Source: Bifidobacterium breve DSM 20213 = JCM 1192
Lineage (GTDB): Bacteria; Actinomycetota; Actinomycetes; Actinomycetales; Bifidobacteriaceae
Reading direction: 5' to 3'
DNA length: 64,000 bases
Assembly: GCF_001025175.1 (NCBI RefSeq)
Contig: NZ_AP012324.1
Location: forward strand, 1,550,001-1,614,000
The notes under the pieces were generated by a model. It saw nothing but the letters and a program-made list of their open reading frames with translations, was not told the origin of the DNA and did not search any database. The position numbers were made by a program, and so were the translations under genes. This document shows, one piece after another, positions 54,002 to 63,112 of this stretch (within the stretch, counting starts at the first letter, position 1; every line of letters starts with the position of its first letter).

Positions 54002-54422
54002 ATGTCGGAAGAAAAAAGTCATCATCGTCAACCCGGATATGTTCGACAAGGATGCAGAATCAAAGACGGACGAAGCCAATACAGTGACCAAAAGCTTTGG
54101 AATCAGCGATGATACGCTGGCCGAGGTAGAGGACTTCAAGGCACAGCTCACCAAGCACAACGCCTGGGATCGGCCGTTCATGGGATACGTGAACGAAGAC
54201 GGATACGGCTATGCTTATGTGCCGGACGCCGCCGTGGCATATGACCCGTACTGGGATTCCCATAAGGCCTTCCTCGAACTGCCGGAAGACGTACAGGCTG
54301 CTTTCGCCATCCGCCTGCTGTTCGCCCACCGTCCGGTCGACCGTTACGGTGCCAGCATGTTCCTGCACTATCAGCGTGGGTTCAACGTCAAGTTTGAAGG
54401 CGTCGGCGCGAACAACTACTGA
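54002..54422 (+). pseudogene. unknown protein gene with a frameshift at an A6 tract
   Basis: A strong ribosome site (AAAGGA) precedes ATG 54002, but that frame stops after 36 codons. Moving one base at the A6 run (about 54012-54017) joins MSEEK to VIIVNPDMFDKDAESK and on to residue 139, ending VKFEGVGANNY at 54422. The long frame on its own begins at an internal ATG (54039) with no ribosome site. So either one extra A breaks the gene, or the ribosome slips, or the tract switches expression. No family is recognised. The product would be acidic and rich in Tyr and Asp (NEDGYGYAYVPDAAVAYDPY). Confidence 0.7.
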
Positions 54423-54447
54423 TCGAATCCTTATCCGCTGAAGCACA

Positions 54448-54477
54448 AAGGCGCATGACAACGAGGCCATGCGCCTT
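54448..54477. terminator. bidirectional terminator
   Basis: AAGGCGCATG (54448-54457) pairs with CATGCGCCTT (54468-54477) between convergent genes. Confidence 0.8.
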
Positions 54478-54498
54478 ATTTATCTCCCGAACCAGACG

Positions 54499-55485
54499 TC
54501 AGCGACTTACGAGATTGAGCAATTCCTGCTGCTTGGCATAACGAGAAACATTGTGCAGGGCAATACGAATAATCTGCTCGGAGGTTTCTTCCAAGTGATT
54601 GCCTCCAGCCACGTGCGGCGTAATCAGACAGCGAGGCTCACCCCACAACGGGTGCTCGGCGGGCAATGGCTCAGGTTCGGTAACGTCCAATCCAGCACCA
54701 TGAATACGTCCCTCACGCAGCGCCACGGCCAACGCGTCAGCATCAATGGCATCACCTCTTCCGGCGTTAATAACTACGGCGGTGGACTTCAGCTTGCCCA
54801 GGCGGGCGGCGTCCAACAGGTGGTGGGTCTGCGGAGAGCGCGGCACCGCCATAACCACCACATCCGCCAATGGCAGCAAAGCATCCAAGCGCTCGAATCC
54901 ATACATTTTCTCGATGCCTTCCGCACGTACTTCCGGATGCCGTCGCACGCCAAACGTATGCATGCCTACGGACTGCGCCAGTCGACCGAAGTGAGAGCCG
55001 ATGTCTCCAGTGCCGATGACCAGTGCGATGCCACCCTCAGGGCTCAGCGCGGAACCCTCGTCCTGCCAGCGGTGCTCTCGCTGGTTGAAACCATACCGGC
55101 CGAAATTCTTCATCACGGCCCACATCATGGCGAACATGTGCTCAGCGACACTACGACCATAGGCACCGGTGGCGTTGGTGATCATGACTCCATGCGGCAA
55201 CACGCCTGGACGCACATAAGCATCCACACCGGCGCTGAACGTCTGCAGCCATTCCAGACGCTTGTATTGTCCGGCATCGCCGGCAGGGAAATTGCCGATA
55301 ACAGCAGTGGCCTCGGCACGCAATTCCTCGGGAACGCTGGCTGACCACACCATGTCCCCACGGCGGGATTCGTCACCAACAAATTTCTGCGGCACATCGC
55401 GCGCCGCCTTGGCGAACGCCTGGCGTTCGGACTCGTTCAGTGGCAAGCAATTGACAATCAGCTTATGCGCATTCTCGATCCCCAT
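54499..55485 (-). CDS. D-isomer-specific 2-hydroxyacid dehydrogenase
   Basis: A 328-residue NAD-dependent dehydrogenase. The Rossmann motif VIGTGDIGSHFGRLA lies near residue 155, the catalytic Arg in VINAGRGDAIDADAL, Glu in LDVTEPEPLPAEHPLW, and His in LITPHVAGGNH. Family members interconvert 2-keto and D-2-hydroxy acids, but the substrate is unknown. It diverges from a DHA2 efflux pump with a regulatory inverted repeat between them. Confidence 0.9.
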   Translation of the reverse strand: MGIENAHKLIVNCLPLNESERQAFAKAARDVPQKFVGDESRRGDMVWSASVPEELRAEATAVIGNFPAGDAGQYKRLEWLQTFSAGVDAYVRPGVLPHGVMITNATGAYGRSVAEHMFAMMWAVMKNFGRYGFNQREHRWQDEGSALSPEGGIALVIGTGDIGSHFGRLAQSVGMHTFGVRRHPEVRAEGIEKMYGFERLDALLPLADVVVMAVPRSPQTHHLLDAARLGKLKSTAVVINAGRGDAIDADALAVALREGRIHGAGLDVTEPEPLPAEHPLWGEPRCLITPHVAGGNHLEETSEQIIRIALHNVSRYAKQQELLNLVSR

Positions 55486-55529
55486 GGTTCACCAACCTAG
55501 GCGGCAGTACGGATAATGAGAAGTTGCCG

Positions 55530-55578
55530 GCATGGTTATGACATCATCGGCCAGCGGGTCAGCACCTCATAACCGTGC
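55530..55578. promoter_or_regulatory. 12-bp inverted repeat in the divergent dehydrogenase / efflux promoter region
   Basis: GCATGGTTATGA (55530-55541) pairs with TCATAACCGTGC (55567-55578) with one mismatch. It lies 45-93 bases upstream of the dehydrogenase and 159-207 upstream of the efflux pump. It could be a pair of repressor half-sites. The rest of this 251-base gap shows nothing I can name. Confidence 0.4.
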
Positions 55579-55736
55579 AATATGAGTCCGCCCCGAGACG
55601 TACACTGCCTTCTGGTTTTGATCCAGAGCGTGCGGCCGTGGCACTTCGATTGCTGGCCCATCAGCACGCACAGGTACCTGCGCCGGTTGGTAAACCTTAT
55701 ATTCCACTTTTTGCAACCGAATGTTGAGGAGTACGC

Positions 55737-57197
55737 ATGCCTGAGCAGCATAGTGATAATGAGAAGATTCCGGTCCGTCTGATCGGCGCGATTGTGGCCG
55801 TCGGTTCACTTGCCTTCATCGGCATTCTGACCGAAACGGTAATGACCGTGCTCTTCCCCGCCTTGATGCGCGAGTTCCATGTGGACACAGCCACCGTCCA
55901 ATGGATTACCACGATTTACCTCTTGTCCGTGGCTGCCACGATGCCAATCAGCTCGTTCCTGAAACGACGTTTCACGTTGAAAACCATTTTCCTCGCCGCG
56001 GTGATTCTGGCAATCATCGGTTCACTGATCATGATTTTCGCCCAAGCCTTCCCGCTGCTGATAGTGGCACGTATCATTCAGGGCATCGGATCGGGTGTCG
56101 CCACCCCGTTGATGATCAACATTATTCTTGAGCAGTCTCCCCGAACGAAAATCGGCCGTCTTATGGGTGTTGGCTCGTTGGTCATCACAGTGGCCCCGGC
56201 CATCGGCCCGACCGTCGGCGGCGCAGTGACCACCGTGCTGCCATGGCGTGCGATTTTCGTCATCGCAATTCCGCTGGTACTTCTCGCGGCCGTTATCGGG
56301 CTCAAATGCATCGAGCAAAAGACGCCGACCGAAGCGGCATATCTTGATCCGGTCCAGTTGGGCTCCATTATTCTCGCCTTGGTCGGTCTGGTACTGGCGC
56401 TGAATCAAGGCGGCGTGGCCGTCAGCGCGGCTGTGGCCGGAGGTTCCGTCGCACATTCTGGTGCAATCGCCATTATCAGCCTGATCGTTGGCGTTGGCAT
56501 GTTGATTGTGTTCGCCCTGACTTCCAAGCGGGCGTTCTCTCCTCTGCTGCGTCTGGGTATTTTAAAAGATCCGGCCGTCCTGCTTCATGCCTGCGCCTAT
56601 TTGCTGCTGCCGCTCGTCGCCATCGGCTACGGCTATGTCATTACCAACGTCTCGCAGCTTTCGCTGGGCGCCACAGCGTTTGTGGCCGGCTCTCTCGTGC
56701 TGCCCGGTGCACTGATTGGCGCGGTCTGCGCCCCGCTCGGCGGCTGGTTCTATGACAAGTTCGGCGCGGTCAAACCGATTCTGATTCCGATTGGCATTGC
56801 CATTGTGGGCCCTGTGCTGATGCTGATTTTCTCAATGCGGCTTACGCCTGTGCTGCTGGCTGGATTCTATTTCATTTTCGGCTTGTTCTATGCCGTGGGT
56901 AACGCGAACGTTATGACCAGCGGCTTGTCTGAAGTCTCCCCCGAATTCAAGCCGGACGGCAATGCCATTTTCAATACGTGCCTTCAGTTTGGCGGCGCCG
57001 CCGGCACCGCATTGTTCTCCACGATTCTTTCCGTGGCCCAGGCCGGCGCAGGAGAAGAAGGCACCGCTGAGTTTGCTCACGCCACAGCCGTCGGCGGCGC
57101 TTGGACATTTGCTGCAATGACCATCATCTGTCTGATTGGCTGGGGCTGCTTGGCAGCCGCGTTCCATATTCGCACGGCTCGTAAACGTGTACAGTAA
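55737..57197 (+). CDS. DHA2-family MFS drug efflux transporter
   Basis: A 486-residue proton-coupled exporter with about 14 helices, the EmrB/QacA type. The conserved opening is LTETVMTVLFPALMREFHVD and WITTIYLLSVAATMPISSFL, motif A is FLKRRFTLKTIFL, and motif C is LVITVAPAIGPTVGGAV. TGAGGAG precedes ATG at 55737. Substrates cannot be predicted. No regulator gene is adjacent. Confidence 0.9.
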   Translation: MPEQHSDNEKIPVRLIGAIVAVGSLAFIGILTETVMTVLFPALMREFHVDTATVQWITTIYLLSVAATMPISSFLKRRFTLKTIFLAAVILAIIGSLIMIFAQAFPLLIVARIIQGIGSGVATPLMINIILEQSPRTKIGRLMGVGSLVITVAPAIGPTVGGAVTTVLPWRAIFVIAIPLVLLAAVIGLKCIEQKTPTEAAYLDPVQLGSIILALVGLVLALNQGGVAVSAAVAGGSVAHSGAIAIISLIVGVGMLIVFALTSKRAFSPLLRLGILKDPAVLLHACAYLLLPLVAIGYGYVITNVSQLSLGATAFVAGSLVLPGALIGAVCAPLGGWFYDKFGAVKPILIPIGIAIVGPVLMLIFSMRLTPVLLAGFYFIFGLFYAVGNANVMTSGLSEVSPEFKPDGNAIFNTCLQFGGAAGTALFSTILSVAQAGAGEEGTAEFAHATAVGGAWTFAAMTIICLIGWGCLAAAFHIRTARKRVQ

Positions 57198-57200
57198 TCT

Positions 57201-57780
57201 TTATGATGCCTTTATGTCTGAAATGACTATGGAATCGTGCGGGCTTCCGATGGATTGCAGGGATGACGCCAGATCATTGACCAGCTGTTGAACCTGCACC
57301 GTTGACGAGACATCCGCCGCATCCAGACTGGTCTGGGTCTGCTGCACCATATTCGAATAGTCGTTCCGGGACTGCTGCGTAATCTGATTGAGCAGCGAGG
57401 CGCACACCGACGTGATGGATACGCCGGAGAACACAATGGCCACCGCCAAAGTCAGTATTACGGCCAGCGCCACGGTACGGGCCTGCAGCGAGCGTCGGAC
57501 CTCGGCGCGACCATGCCGCAGCAGGCGACGTAAGCTGAACCGAGAATAGAGGTTCAGACGCGGCACATTGGAGGTCTGCCGGATACGGCGTGCCACTTCT
57601 GTGCCGTCCAGACCAGGCAGCATAACATCAAGCAATATCAAGTCCGGCTTGACCGTGGGGAACATCTACCGCACGCAGTCCGTCCATGCAGGTAACGGTA
57701 TGGAATCCTTTGTTTTCCAATACCAAGCTCAGCATCTCGCCAATGGCCTGACCGTCGTCCACAATGAAGATGGTCGCCAT
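57201..57780 (-). pseudogene. decayed mtrA-mtrB two-component relic (truncated, frameshifted, fused)
   Basis: The first frame from ATG 57780 reads a response-regulator N-terminus (MATIFIVDDGQAIGEMLSLV). It loses frame near 57661-57665, and the next frame continues the receiver ([20 protein letters not shown]) up to TSNVP. There it joins in frame to a sensor-kinase N-terminus ([20 protein letters not shown]) with one membrane helix ([19 protein letters not shown]) and part of the outer domain. It ends after about 110 kinase residues; catalytic domains are absent. The order and sequence fit MtrA-MtrB, so an internal deletion plus a frameshift has joined their 5' parts. Not functional as a regulator. 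Confidence 0.8.
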
Positions 57781-57839
57781 GGGTGTTTGCCTTCCCTTTC
57801 CCCGCTGTTATCGTTTCGTTATACGCTACTCCCCCGTAT

Positions 57840-59219
57840 TCACTTCTGGTCGGGGGCTTCACCATGCAGTATCGGACGGATTCTGTCCAGACGCTGACTT
57901 ACCTCATGCTCGTATCCGCGATCATTGGGATGATAATACTCGGTGCCACGCAATTCCTCGGGCAAGTATTCCTGCGGGGCCACGGCGCCAGGCCAGTCAT
58001 GGGCGTACTTATACCCCTCGTGGTTGCCCCATTCCTTCATGAGTTTGGTGGGAGCATTTCTCAGGTACAGCGGCACCGCGCCAATTCTGCCGGCGTCCAC
58101 ATCGGCAAGCGCCTGATTAATGGCATTGTAGCCGGCATTGGACTTGGGAGCCGTGGCCACGGCGAGCGCGGCTTCGGCCAGAATGATGCGGGCCTCGGGC
58201 ATACCGACCAAAGCCACGGCCTGTGCGGCCGCCACAGTGACCTGCAGTATCTGAGGTGCGGCCAGGCCGACCTCTTCGCTGGCGGCAATCATAATGCGCC
58301 GGGCGATGAAACGGGGGTCTTCACCGGCCTTGAGCATACGGGCCAGGTAATGAATCGTGGCATCCGGGTCAGAGCCACGCATCGATTTGATGAACGCGGA
58401 GATCACATCATAGTGATCGTCGCCATCCTTGTCATAGCGCACGGTGGCGGTGTCCATTACCGTGGACACGATGTCCGGGGTAATGATAGGCCGGCGGGCG
58501 CCCTTCTTACGAGCCTCATCACCGGTGACCGCACCGGCCGCCGCTTCCAGAATCGTCAGGGACTTCCGCGCGTCGCCGCCGGCCATGCGCACGATGTCCG
58601 CCACGGCTTCGTCAGTGGCCTTGACTTCGCCCTTGAGTCCGCGTTCATCGGCTAGGGCCCGTTGCACCAGTTCGGTGAGCTGGTTAGGTTCCAAGGACTC
58701 GAGTTTGACTACTACCGAGCGTGAGAGCAGCGGCTTGATGACGGAAAAGCTCGGGTTTTCGGTGGTGGCGCCGATGAAGGTGACATCGCGGTTCTCGACG
58801 GCGGGCAGCAGGGCGTCCTGCTGCGACTTGGAGAAGCGGTGCACCTCGTCGATGAACAACACGGTTTCCTGGCCACGCGACACCAGCCGTTCGTGAGCGC
58901 GCGTGAGCACATCACGCACGTCTTTGACACCGGAGGTCACGGCGGACAGTTCTTCAAACACACGACCGGATTGTCCGGCAACGATGGTGGCGAGCGTGGT
59001 CTTGCCCACGCCGGGAGGCCCGAATAGAATCACGGAGCTTGGTGCGGTGAGGCTGCCTTTGCTGGCCGGATTGGCAAGACGATGCAAGGGCGATCCCTGC
59101 CCAAGCACTTGGGTTTGGCCAATGACCTCGTCCAGCGTGCGTGGACGCATGCGCACCGCCAACGGCCGGGTCATCGACTCCGGAGCATCGGCCGCCCCAA
59201 ACAAATCGTTCTCGCTCAT
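57840..59219 (-). CDS. rarA: replication-associated recombination protein RarA (MgsA)
   Basis: A 459-residue AAA+ ATPase acting at stalled replication forks. Walker A is FGPPGVGKTT near residue 70, Walker B LFIDEVHRF, and sensor 1 GATTENPSF. The C-terminal tetramerisation domain includes YNAINQALADVDAG and PLYLRNAPTKLMKEWG. A perfect actinobacterial LexA box lies 25 bases upstream of its ATG, suggesting SOS induction. It neighbours a helicase gene upstream. Confidence 0.94.
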   Translation of the reverse strand: MSENDLFGAADAPESMTRPLAVRMRPRTLDEVIGQTQVLGQGSPLHRLANPASKGSLTAPSSVILFGPPGVGKTTLATIVAGQSGRVFEELSAVTSGVKDVRDVLTRAHERLVSRGQETVLFIDEVHRFSKSQQDALLPAVENRDVTFIGATTENPSFSVIKPLLSRSVVVKLESLEPNQLTELVQRALADERGLKGEVKATDEAVADIVRMAGGDARKSLTILEAAAGAVTGDEARKKGARRPIITPDIVSTVMDTATVRYDKDGDDHYDVISAFIKSMRGSDPDATIHYLARMLKAGEDPRFIARRIMIAASEEVGLAAPQILQVTVAAAQAVALVGMPEARIILAEAALAVATAPKSNAGYNAINQALADVDAGRIGAVPLYLRNAPTKLMKEWGNHEGYKYAHDWPGAVAPQEYLPEELRGTEYYHPNDRGYEHEVSQRLDRIRPILHGEAPDQK

Positions 59220-59241
59220 AGTGTTCTATACTACCCCATTA

Positions 59242-59259
59242 TTCGAACAGACGTTCGAA
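59242..59259 (-). promoter_or_regulatory. LexA/SOS box of rarA
   Basis: TTCGAACAGACGTTCGAA contains CGAACAGACGTTCG (59244-59257), which fits the actinobacterial LexA consensus CGAACRNRYGTTCG at every position. It is 25-40 bases upstream of rarA. Confidence 0.82.
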
Positions 59260-59265
59260 CTTTCT

Positions 59266-59320
59266 CTTGGCTCTCCTCAGTCAGCTTCGCTGACAGCTCC
59301 TCTCAGGGAAGGGAGCCAAG
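59266..59320. repeat. intergenic inverted repeat of the GGGGAGCC class
   Basis: CTTGGCTC at the left end pairs with GAGCCAAG at the right end, and GTCAGCTTCGCTGAC forms an inner hairpin. It sits in the helicase-rarA gap, 3' of the helicase gene. Confidence 0.7.
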
Positions 59321-59321
59321 G

Positions 59322-61892
59322 TCATGAGTTGCTCACCCGGTAATCGTGGAAGACTACCTCACCGGTGTCTTGGGTGGCGTCGAGATCCACGATGCCTTCG
59401 ATGGTCCAGTCGTGATCACCGTCGGAATCATCGATAATCTGACGCACCTTCCACGTGTGTTCGTCGTTCTCATGCTTGCTGTCCAGCATGAAGAGTTCGG
59501 GCGAGCGCGCTTCGGCACCGATGCCCACATACTCGTGTTCGTCGTAGTAGTCGTCGAGCACGTCCTCCCATTCGTGCACGCCGTAGCCCCAATCCTTGTC
59601 GAGCGCGCCCAGCTTGTCCGGCTGATCGAGATCCATAAGCTGCACACGGCGGAACAAGGCATTGCGCACCAGCACGGTAAGACCACGACGGTCCTCGACC
59701 ACCGCGCTTTTTGCGCCGGGCGCGGCCAGGGATGCCGCAGCCTCGGATTGGTCAGCCGAGTCGCCGGCATTCTCCCATTCGTCCACCAACGAGGAATCGA
59801 TGGAGCGTACGAGCACGCGCAGCCACGAAATAATGTCTTCGAGCTGTTCATCGCGCTTTTCGGGCGGCACGGTGCGCGCCAATGTGCGGTAAGCGTCCGA
59901 CAAGTACCGCAACAGCGTGCCCTCGGAACGGGCGATGTTGTAGCGGGCGATGTATCCGGTGAAGTCGGAGGCGGTTTCCACCATGTCGCGCACCACGGAT
60001 TTTGGCGACAGCCAGTAGTCGTTCGCCCACGGCACATCATGGCGATACTGATCGAATGCGGCCTCGAGCATGTCTTCCAGCGGCTTGGGATAGGTGATCT
60101 CCTGCAGCTTGTCCATGCGCTCGTCGTAGTCGAGTCCGTCGGCCTTCATGTCGGCCATGGCCTTGTCTCTCGCCTGACGCTCCTGCGCACGCAACACCTG
60201 CTTGGGGTCTTCCAGCGTGGCCTCGGCCATCGAGATGACATCCAGCGCGTAGGTGTCCGATTCCGGATCGAGCAACTCCAATGCGGCCAACAGGAACGGG
60301 CTCAGGGGCTGGTCGAGCGCGAAGTCATCCGGCATATCGAGGGTCATGTAATAGTCTTTGCCACCATCCGCACGATCTTCGGTCTCAATGACCTCGGTAT
60401 CGAACAAAGTGCGGAAGATTTCATCGGCCCGCTGGTGCAGATGTTCTTTCTGATCCGGGGTCTGCGCTGAATCATCGATAAGATCGTCGATACGAGCACG
60501 CGCATCGCCGCCTTGCGCCACTTCATTGAGCACCATAGAATGCGTGATCTTCAGATGCGGGACCAAGGTTTCCGGAGCGGCGTCGATGAGCTTGTTGAAC
60601 GTGCCTTCGTTCCAGGTCACGAAGCCTTCGGGGGCTTTCTTGCGCTTGACCTTCTTGAGCTTCTTCGGGTCGCCTCCGGCCTTGGCTATGGCCTTCTGGT
60701 TCTCGATCTCATATTCGGGAGCCTCGGCTACCACCAGTCCTTCGGTGTCGAAGCCCATACGGCCGGCGCGTCCGGCGATCTGGTGGAATTCGCGGGCGCG
60801 CAGGCGGCGCATCTTGGTGCCATCGAACTTGGTCAACGCGGTCAGCACCACGGAGTGAATCGGCACATTAATGCCGACGCCCAGCGTATCGGTGCCGCAA
60901 ATCACCGGCAACAGACCTTGCTGGGCGAGCTGTTCGACCAGACGACGGTATCGCGGCAGCATGCCGGCATGATGGATACCGACGCCGGTGCGCAGCAGAC
61001 GTTGCAGAATCTTGCCAAAAGCCGTGGTGAATTTGACGCCTTTGATGGCTTCGGCGATGGCCTGACGCTGTTCCTTGCTGGACACGCCGGTGGAGGCAAG
61101 CGCCTGCGCGGTTTCCAGCGCGGCGTCCTGAGAGAAGTGCACCACATATATCGGTGTCTCGCCGTTGCGGAAGGCGAGTTCCACGGTTCTTTCCAGCGGG
61201 TCGAGCGTGTACTCATAGCTCAACGGCACCGGGCGTGGCGCATCGGCGATGACATCCACATCAGGTGTGTCGTTAAGATCGGAGAGCTTGTCGGCGATGG
61301 CATCCACGTTGCCAAGCGTGGCACTCATCAGCAGGAACTGGGTTTGCGGCAAGGTCAGCAGTGGCACCTGCCATGCCCAGCCACGCTCCGGGTCGCCGTA
61401 GTAGTGGAATTCGTCCATGGCCACGAGGCCCACGTCGGCATGCGTGCCCTCACGCAAAGCCTGGTTGGCGAGAATCTCGGCGGTGCAGCAGATGATCGGC
61501 GCGTCGGCGTTGATATGGCTGTCGCCGGTGATCATGCCGACATTGTCGCGGCCGAATACCTCTACCAGGTCGAAGAACTTCTCGGAGACCAACGCTTTGA
61601 TGGGCGCGGTGTAGTAGGAACGGCGACCGGTGCATAGGGCGGCGAAATGCATGCCCAGCGCCACCAGTGATTTGCCGGAACCGGTAGGGGTATTCAAAAT
61701 GACATGGTCGCCGGCCAGGAGATCCATAATGGCCTCTTCCTGATGCGGCCACGGCTCGATGCCTTTGACCTCTTCCACCCAGCCGAAGAACCGTTCGTAG
61801 ATATCATCGGCCGTAAGATTCCGCTCGCGCTCGTCGCCGTCCCATTCGGGAGCCAAACGCCCCAGGGAACCATATTCCTTCTCGTCAGTCAT
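59322..61892 (-). CDS. SKI2/HelY-like DEAD/DEAH helicase with DUF3516
   Basis: An 856-residue superfamily 2 helicase. Motif I NTPTGSGKS is near residue 75, motif II MDEFHYYGD, motif III LLMSATLGN, and motif VI HQIAGRAGRMGFD. The C-terminal half (RKKAPEGFVTWNEGTFNKL and beyond) matches the DUF3516 region attached to such helicases in actinobacteria. A role in RNA or DNA metabolism is likely, with the exact substrate unknown. The frame runs up to 61979, but those codons come from the palindromic repeat; ATG at 61892 is preferred. Confidence 0.88.
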   Translation of the reverse strand: MTDEKEYGSLGRLAPEWDGDERERNLTADDIYERFFGWVEEVKGIEPWPHQEEAIMDLLAGDHVILNTPTGSGKSLVALGMHFAALCTGRRSYYTAPIKALVSEKFFDLVEVFGRDNVGMITGDSHINADAPIICCTAEILANQALREGTHADVGLVAMDEFHYYGDPERGWAWQVPLLTLPQTQFLLMSATLGNVDAIADKLSDLNDTPDVDVIADAPRPVPLSYEYTLDPLERTVELAFRNGETPIYVVHFSQDAALETAQALASTGVSSKEQRQAIAEAIKGVKFTTAFGKILQRLLRTGVGIHHAGMLPRYRRLVEQLAQQGLLPVICGTDTLGVGINVPIHSVVLTALTKFDGTKMRRLRAREFHQIAGRAGRMGFDTEGLVVAEAPEYEIENQKAIAKAGGDPKKLKKVKRKKAPEGFVTWNEGTFNKLIDAAPETLVPHLKITHSMVLNEVAQGGDARARIDDLIDDSAQTPDQKEHLHQRADEIFRTLFDTEVIETEDRADGGKDYYMTLDMPDDFALDQPLSPFLLAALELLDPESDTYALDVISMAEATLEDPKQVLRAQERQARDKAMADMKADGLDYDERMDKLQEITYPKPLEDMLEAAFDQYRHDVPWANDYWLSPKSVVRDMVETASDFTGYIARYNIARSEGTLLRYLSDAYRTLARTVPPEKRDEQLEDIISWLRVLVRSIDSSLVDEWENAGDSADQSEAAASLAAPGAKSAVVEDRRGLTVLVRNALFRRVQLMDLDQPDKLGALDKDWGYGVHEWEDVLDDYYDEHEYVGIGAEARSPELFMLDSKHENDEHTWKVRQIIDDSDGDHDWTIEGIVDLDATQDTGEVVFHDYRVSNS

Positions 61893-61937
61893 AATGTCCC
61901 AGTCTACCCAGCGGCCTGTTCCAGTGGCGCGAACCAC

Positions 61938-61975
61938 CCTCCGCCGCTTCGCAGCACCTCCCGCCAGCGGGAGGA
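61938..61975. repeat. palindromic repeat between ppk2 and the helicase
   Basis: CCTCCCGCCAGCGGGAGG (61957-61974) is preceded by CCTCCGCCGCTTCGCAGC, nearly the same as in the element at 29880-29916. Confidence 0.75.
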
Positions 61976-61979
61976 ACAC

Positions 61980-63053
61980 TCACGCCAGTCTGCGACGGAC
62001 CTCGTCGGGGTCGACTTCCGGTTCGAGCGGCGGCCAAGTCATATTCATATTCTTCAACGTGGTGCGCAACAGCTCGGAAACCACGGCGCGTGAATACCAC
62101 CGGTTGTCAGCCGGCACCAGATACCACGGTGCGGCGGCAGTGCTGGTCTTTTCAAAAACCTCCTGCCAGGCGTCCATGTAGTCGTCCCATCGATCGCGGG
62201 CTTCAAGGTCGGAGATATCGAACTTCCAATATTTGGTGGGGTCATCAAGACGGCCGAGAAAATGCTTTTTCTGCTCATCCTGGCTGACCACGAGAAAGAT
62301 CTTGAGAATCGCACATCCGCTGGCGGCCAGCTCACGCTCGAATTCGTTAATCTGGTCATATCGGGCACGCCATATGTCTTCCGGATAGGTGCCGTAGACG
62401 TGCGGCATGACCACATCCTCGTAATGGGAACGGTCAAAAACGGCAATCCAGCCCCGCTTGGGCAGTTCGCGCTTCACACGCCAGAGAAAATCATGGTCAA
62501 GCTCCTCGGCGCTCGGCTTGCCAAAGCCGTGATAATGGATGCCCATAGGATCGCCCTGGCTGAATACATGGCGCACGATGCCGCCTTTGCCGGAAGCATC
62601 CATGCCTTGCAACACGATCAGCAATCTTCGCGGGGAGCCTTTAACACCGTTGGCATACATGAGCCGCTGATATCGGGCGATTTCGGAGGAGCTGATGGAT
62701 ATAAACCGTTCCGCATCCTCTTTGCCGCCATCAAACCCCGGCGTGGAGTCGCCTTCGACATCAGTGACCTGCGTCCCCGGGTGGAACATCAGTCGTTGCG
62801 CTGGCGGCAGAGACCATACGGCACTCAGCAGTTCGCTGGATTTCGCCGCGCGGGCCAGCCGTTCGGACACGGTGGTGCTGGATTCAATGCTTTCTATGCG
62901 GTCTTCGGCGAGATTCAGCGTCCAGTCGATGCGTTTATCGCCCTTCCCCCTGCTGGGCTTATCCTTACCGTTTTTGTCTTTGTCGGATTTGACGACACCA
63001 CCCAACTTGCCGTTTTTACCCACCTTATTTGTCTTTCCGTCTTCCTTGGCCAT
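61980..63053 (-). CDS. polyphosphate kinase 2 family protein
   Basis: A 357-residue PPK2 enzyme that transfers phosphate between polyphosphate and nucleotides. A Lys/Gly-rich N-terminal tail of about 40 residues precedes the core. Walker A is VLQGMDASGKGG near residue 148, the second conserved block is GDPMGIHYHGFGKPS, and Walker B is AVFDRSHYEDVV. It matches single-domain PPK2; direction (ADP or AMP phosphorylation) cannot be set from sequence. ATG at 63053 starts the frame. Confidence 0.9.
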   Translation of the reverse strand: MAKEDGKTNKVGKNGKLGGVVKSDKDKNGKDKPSRGKGDKRIDWTLNLAEDRIESIESSTTVSERLARAAKSSELLSAVWSLPPAQRLMFHPGTQVTDVEGDSTPGFDGGKEDAERFISISSSEIARYQRLMYANGVKGSPRRLLIVLQGMDASGKGGIVRHVFSQGDPMGIHYHGFGKPSAEELDHDFLWRVKRELPKRGWIAVFDRSHYEDVVMPHVYGTYPEDIWRARYDQINEFERELAASGCAILKIFLVVSQDEQKKHFLGRLDDPTKYWKFDISDLEARDRWDDYMDAWQEVFEKTSTAAAPWYLVPADNRWYSRAVVSELLRTTLKNMNMTWPPLEPEVDPDEVRRRLA

Positions 63054-63112
63054 GTCACCGATTGTACGCTTCGCCGGATTCGCGCGTCCCGGACTTCACC
63101 GACGGCTTGGCC

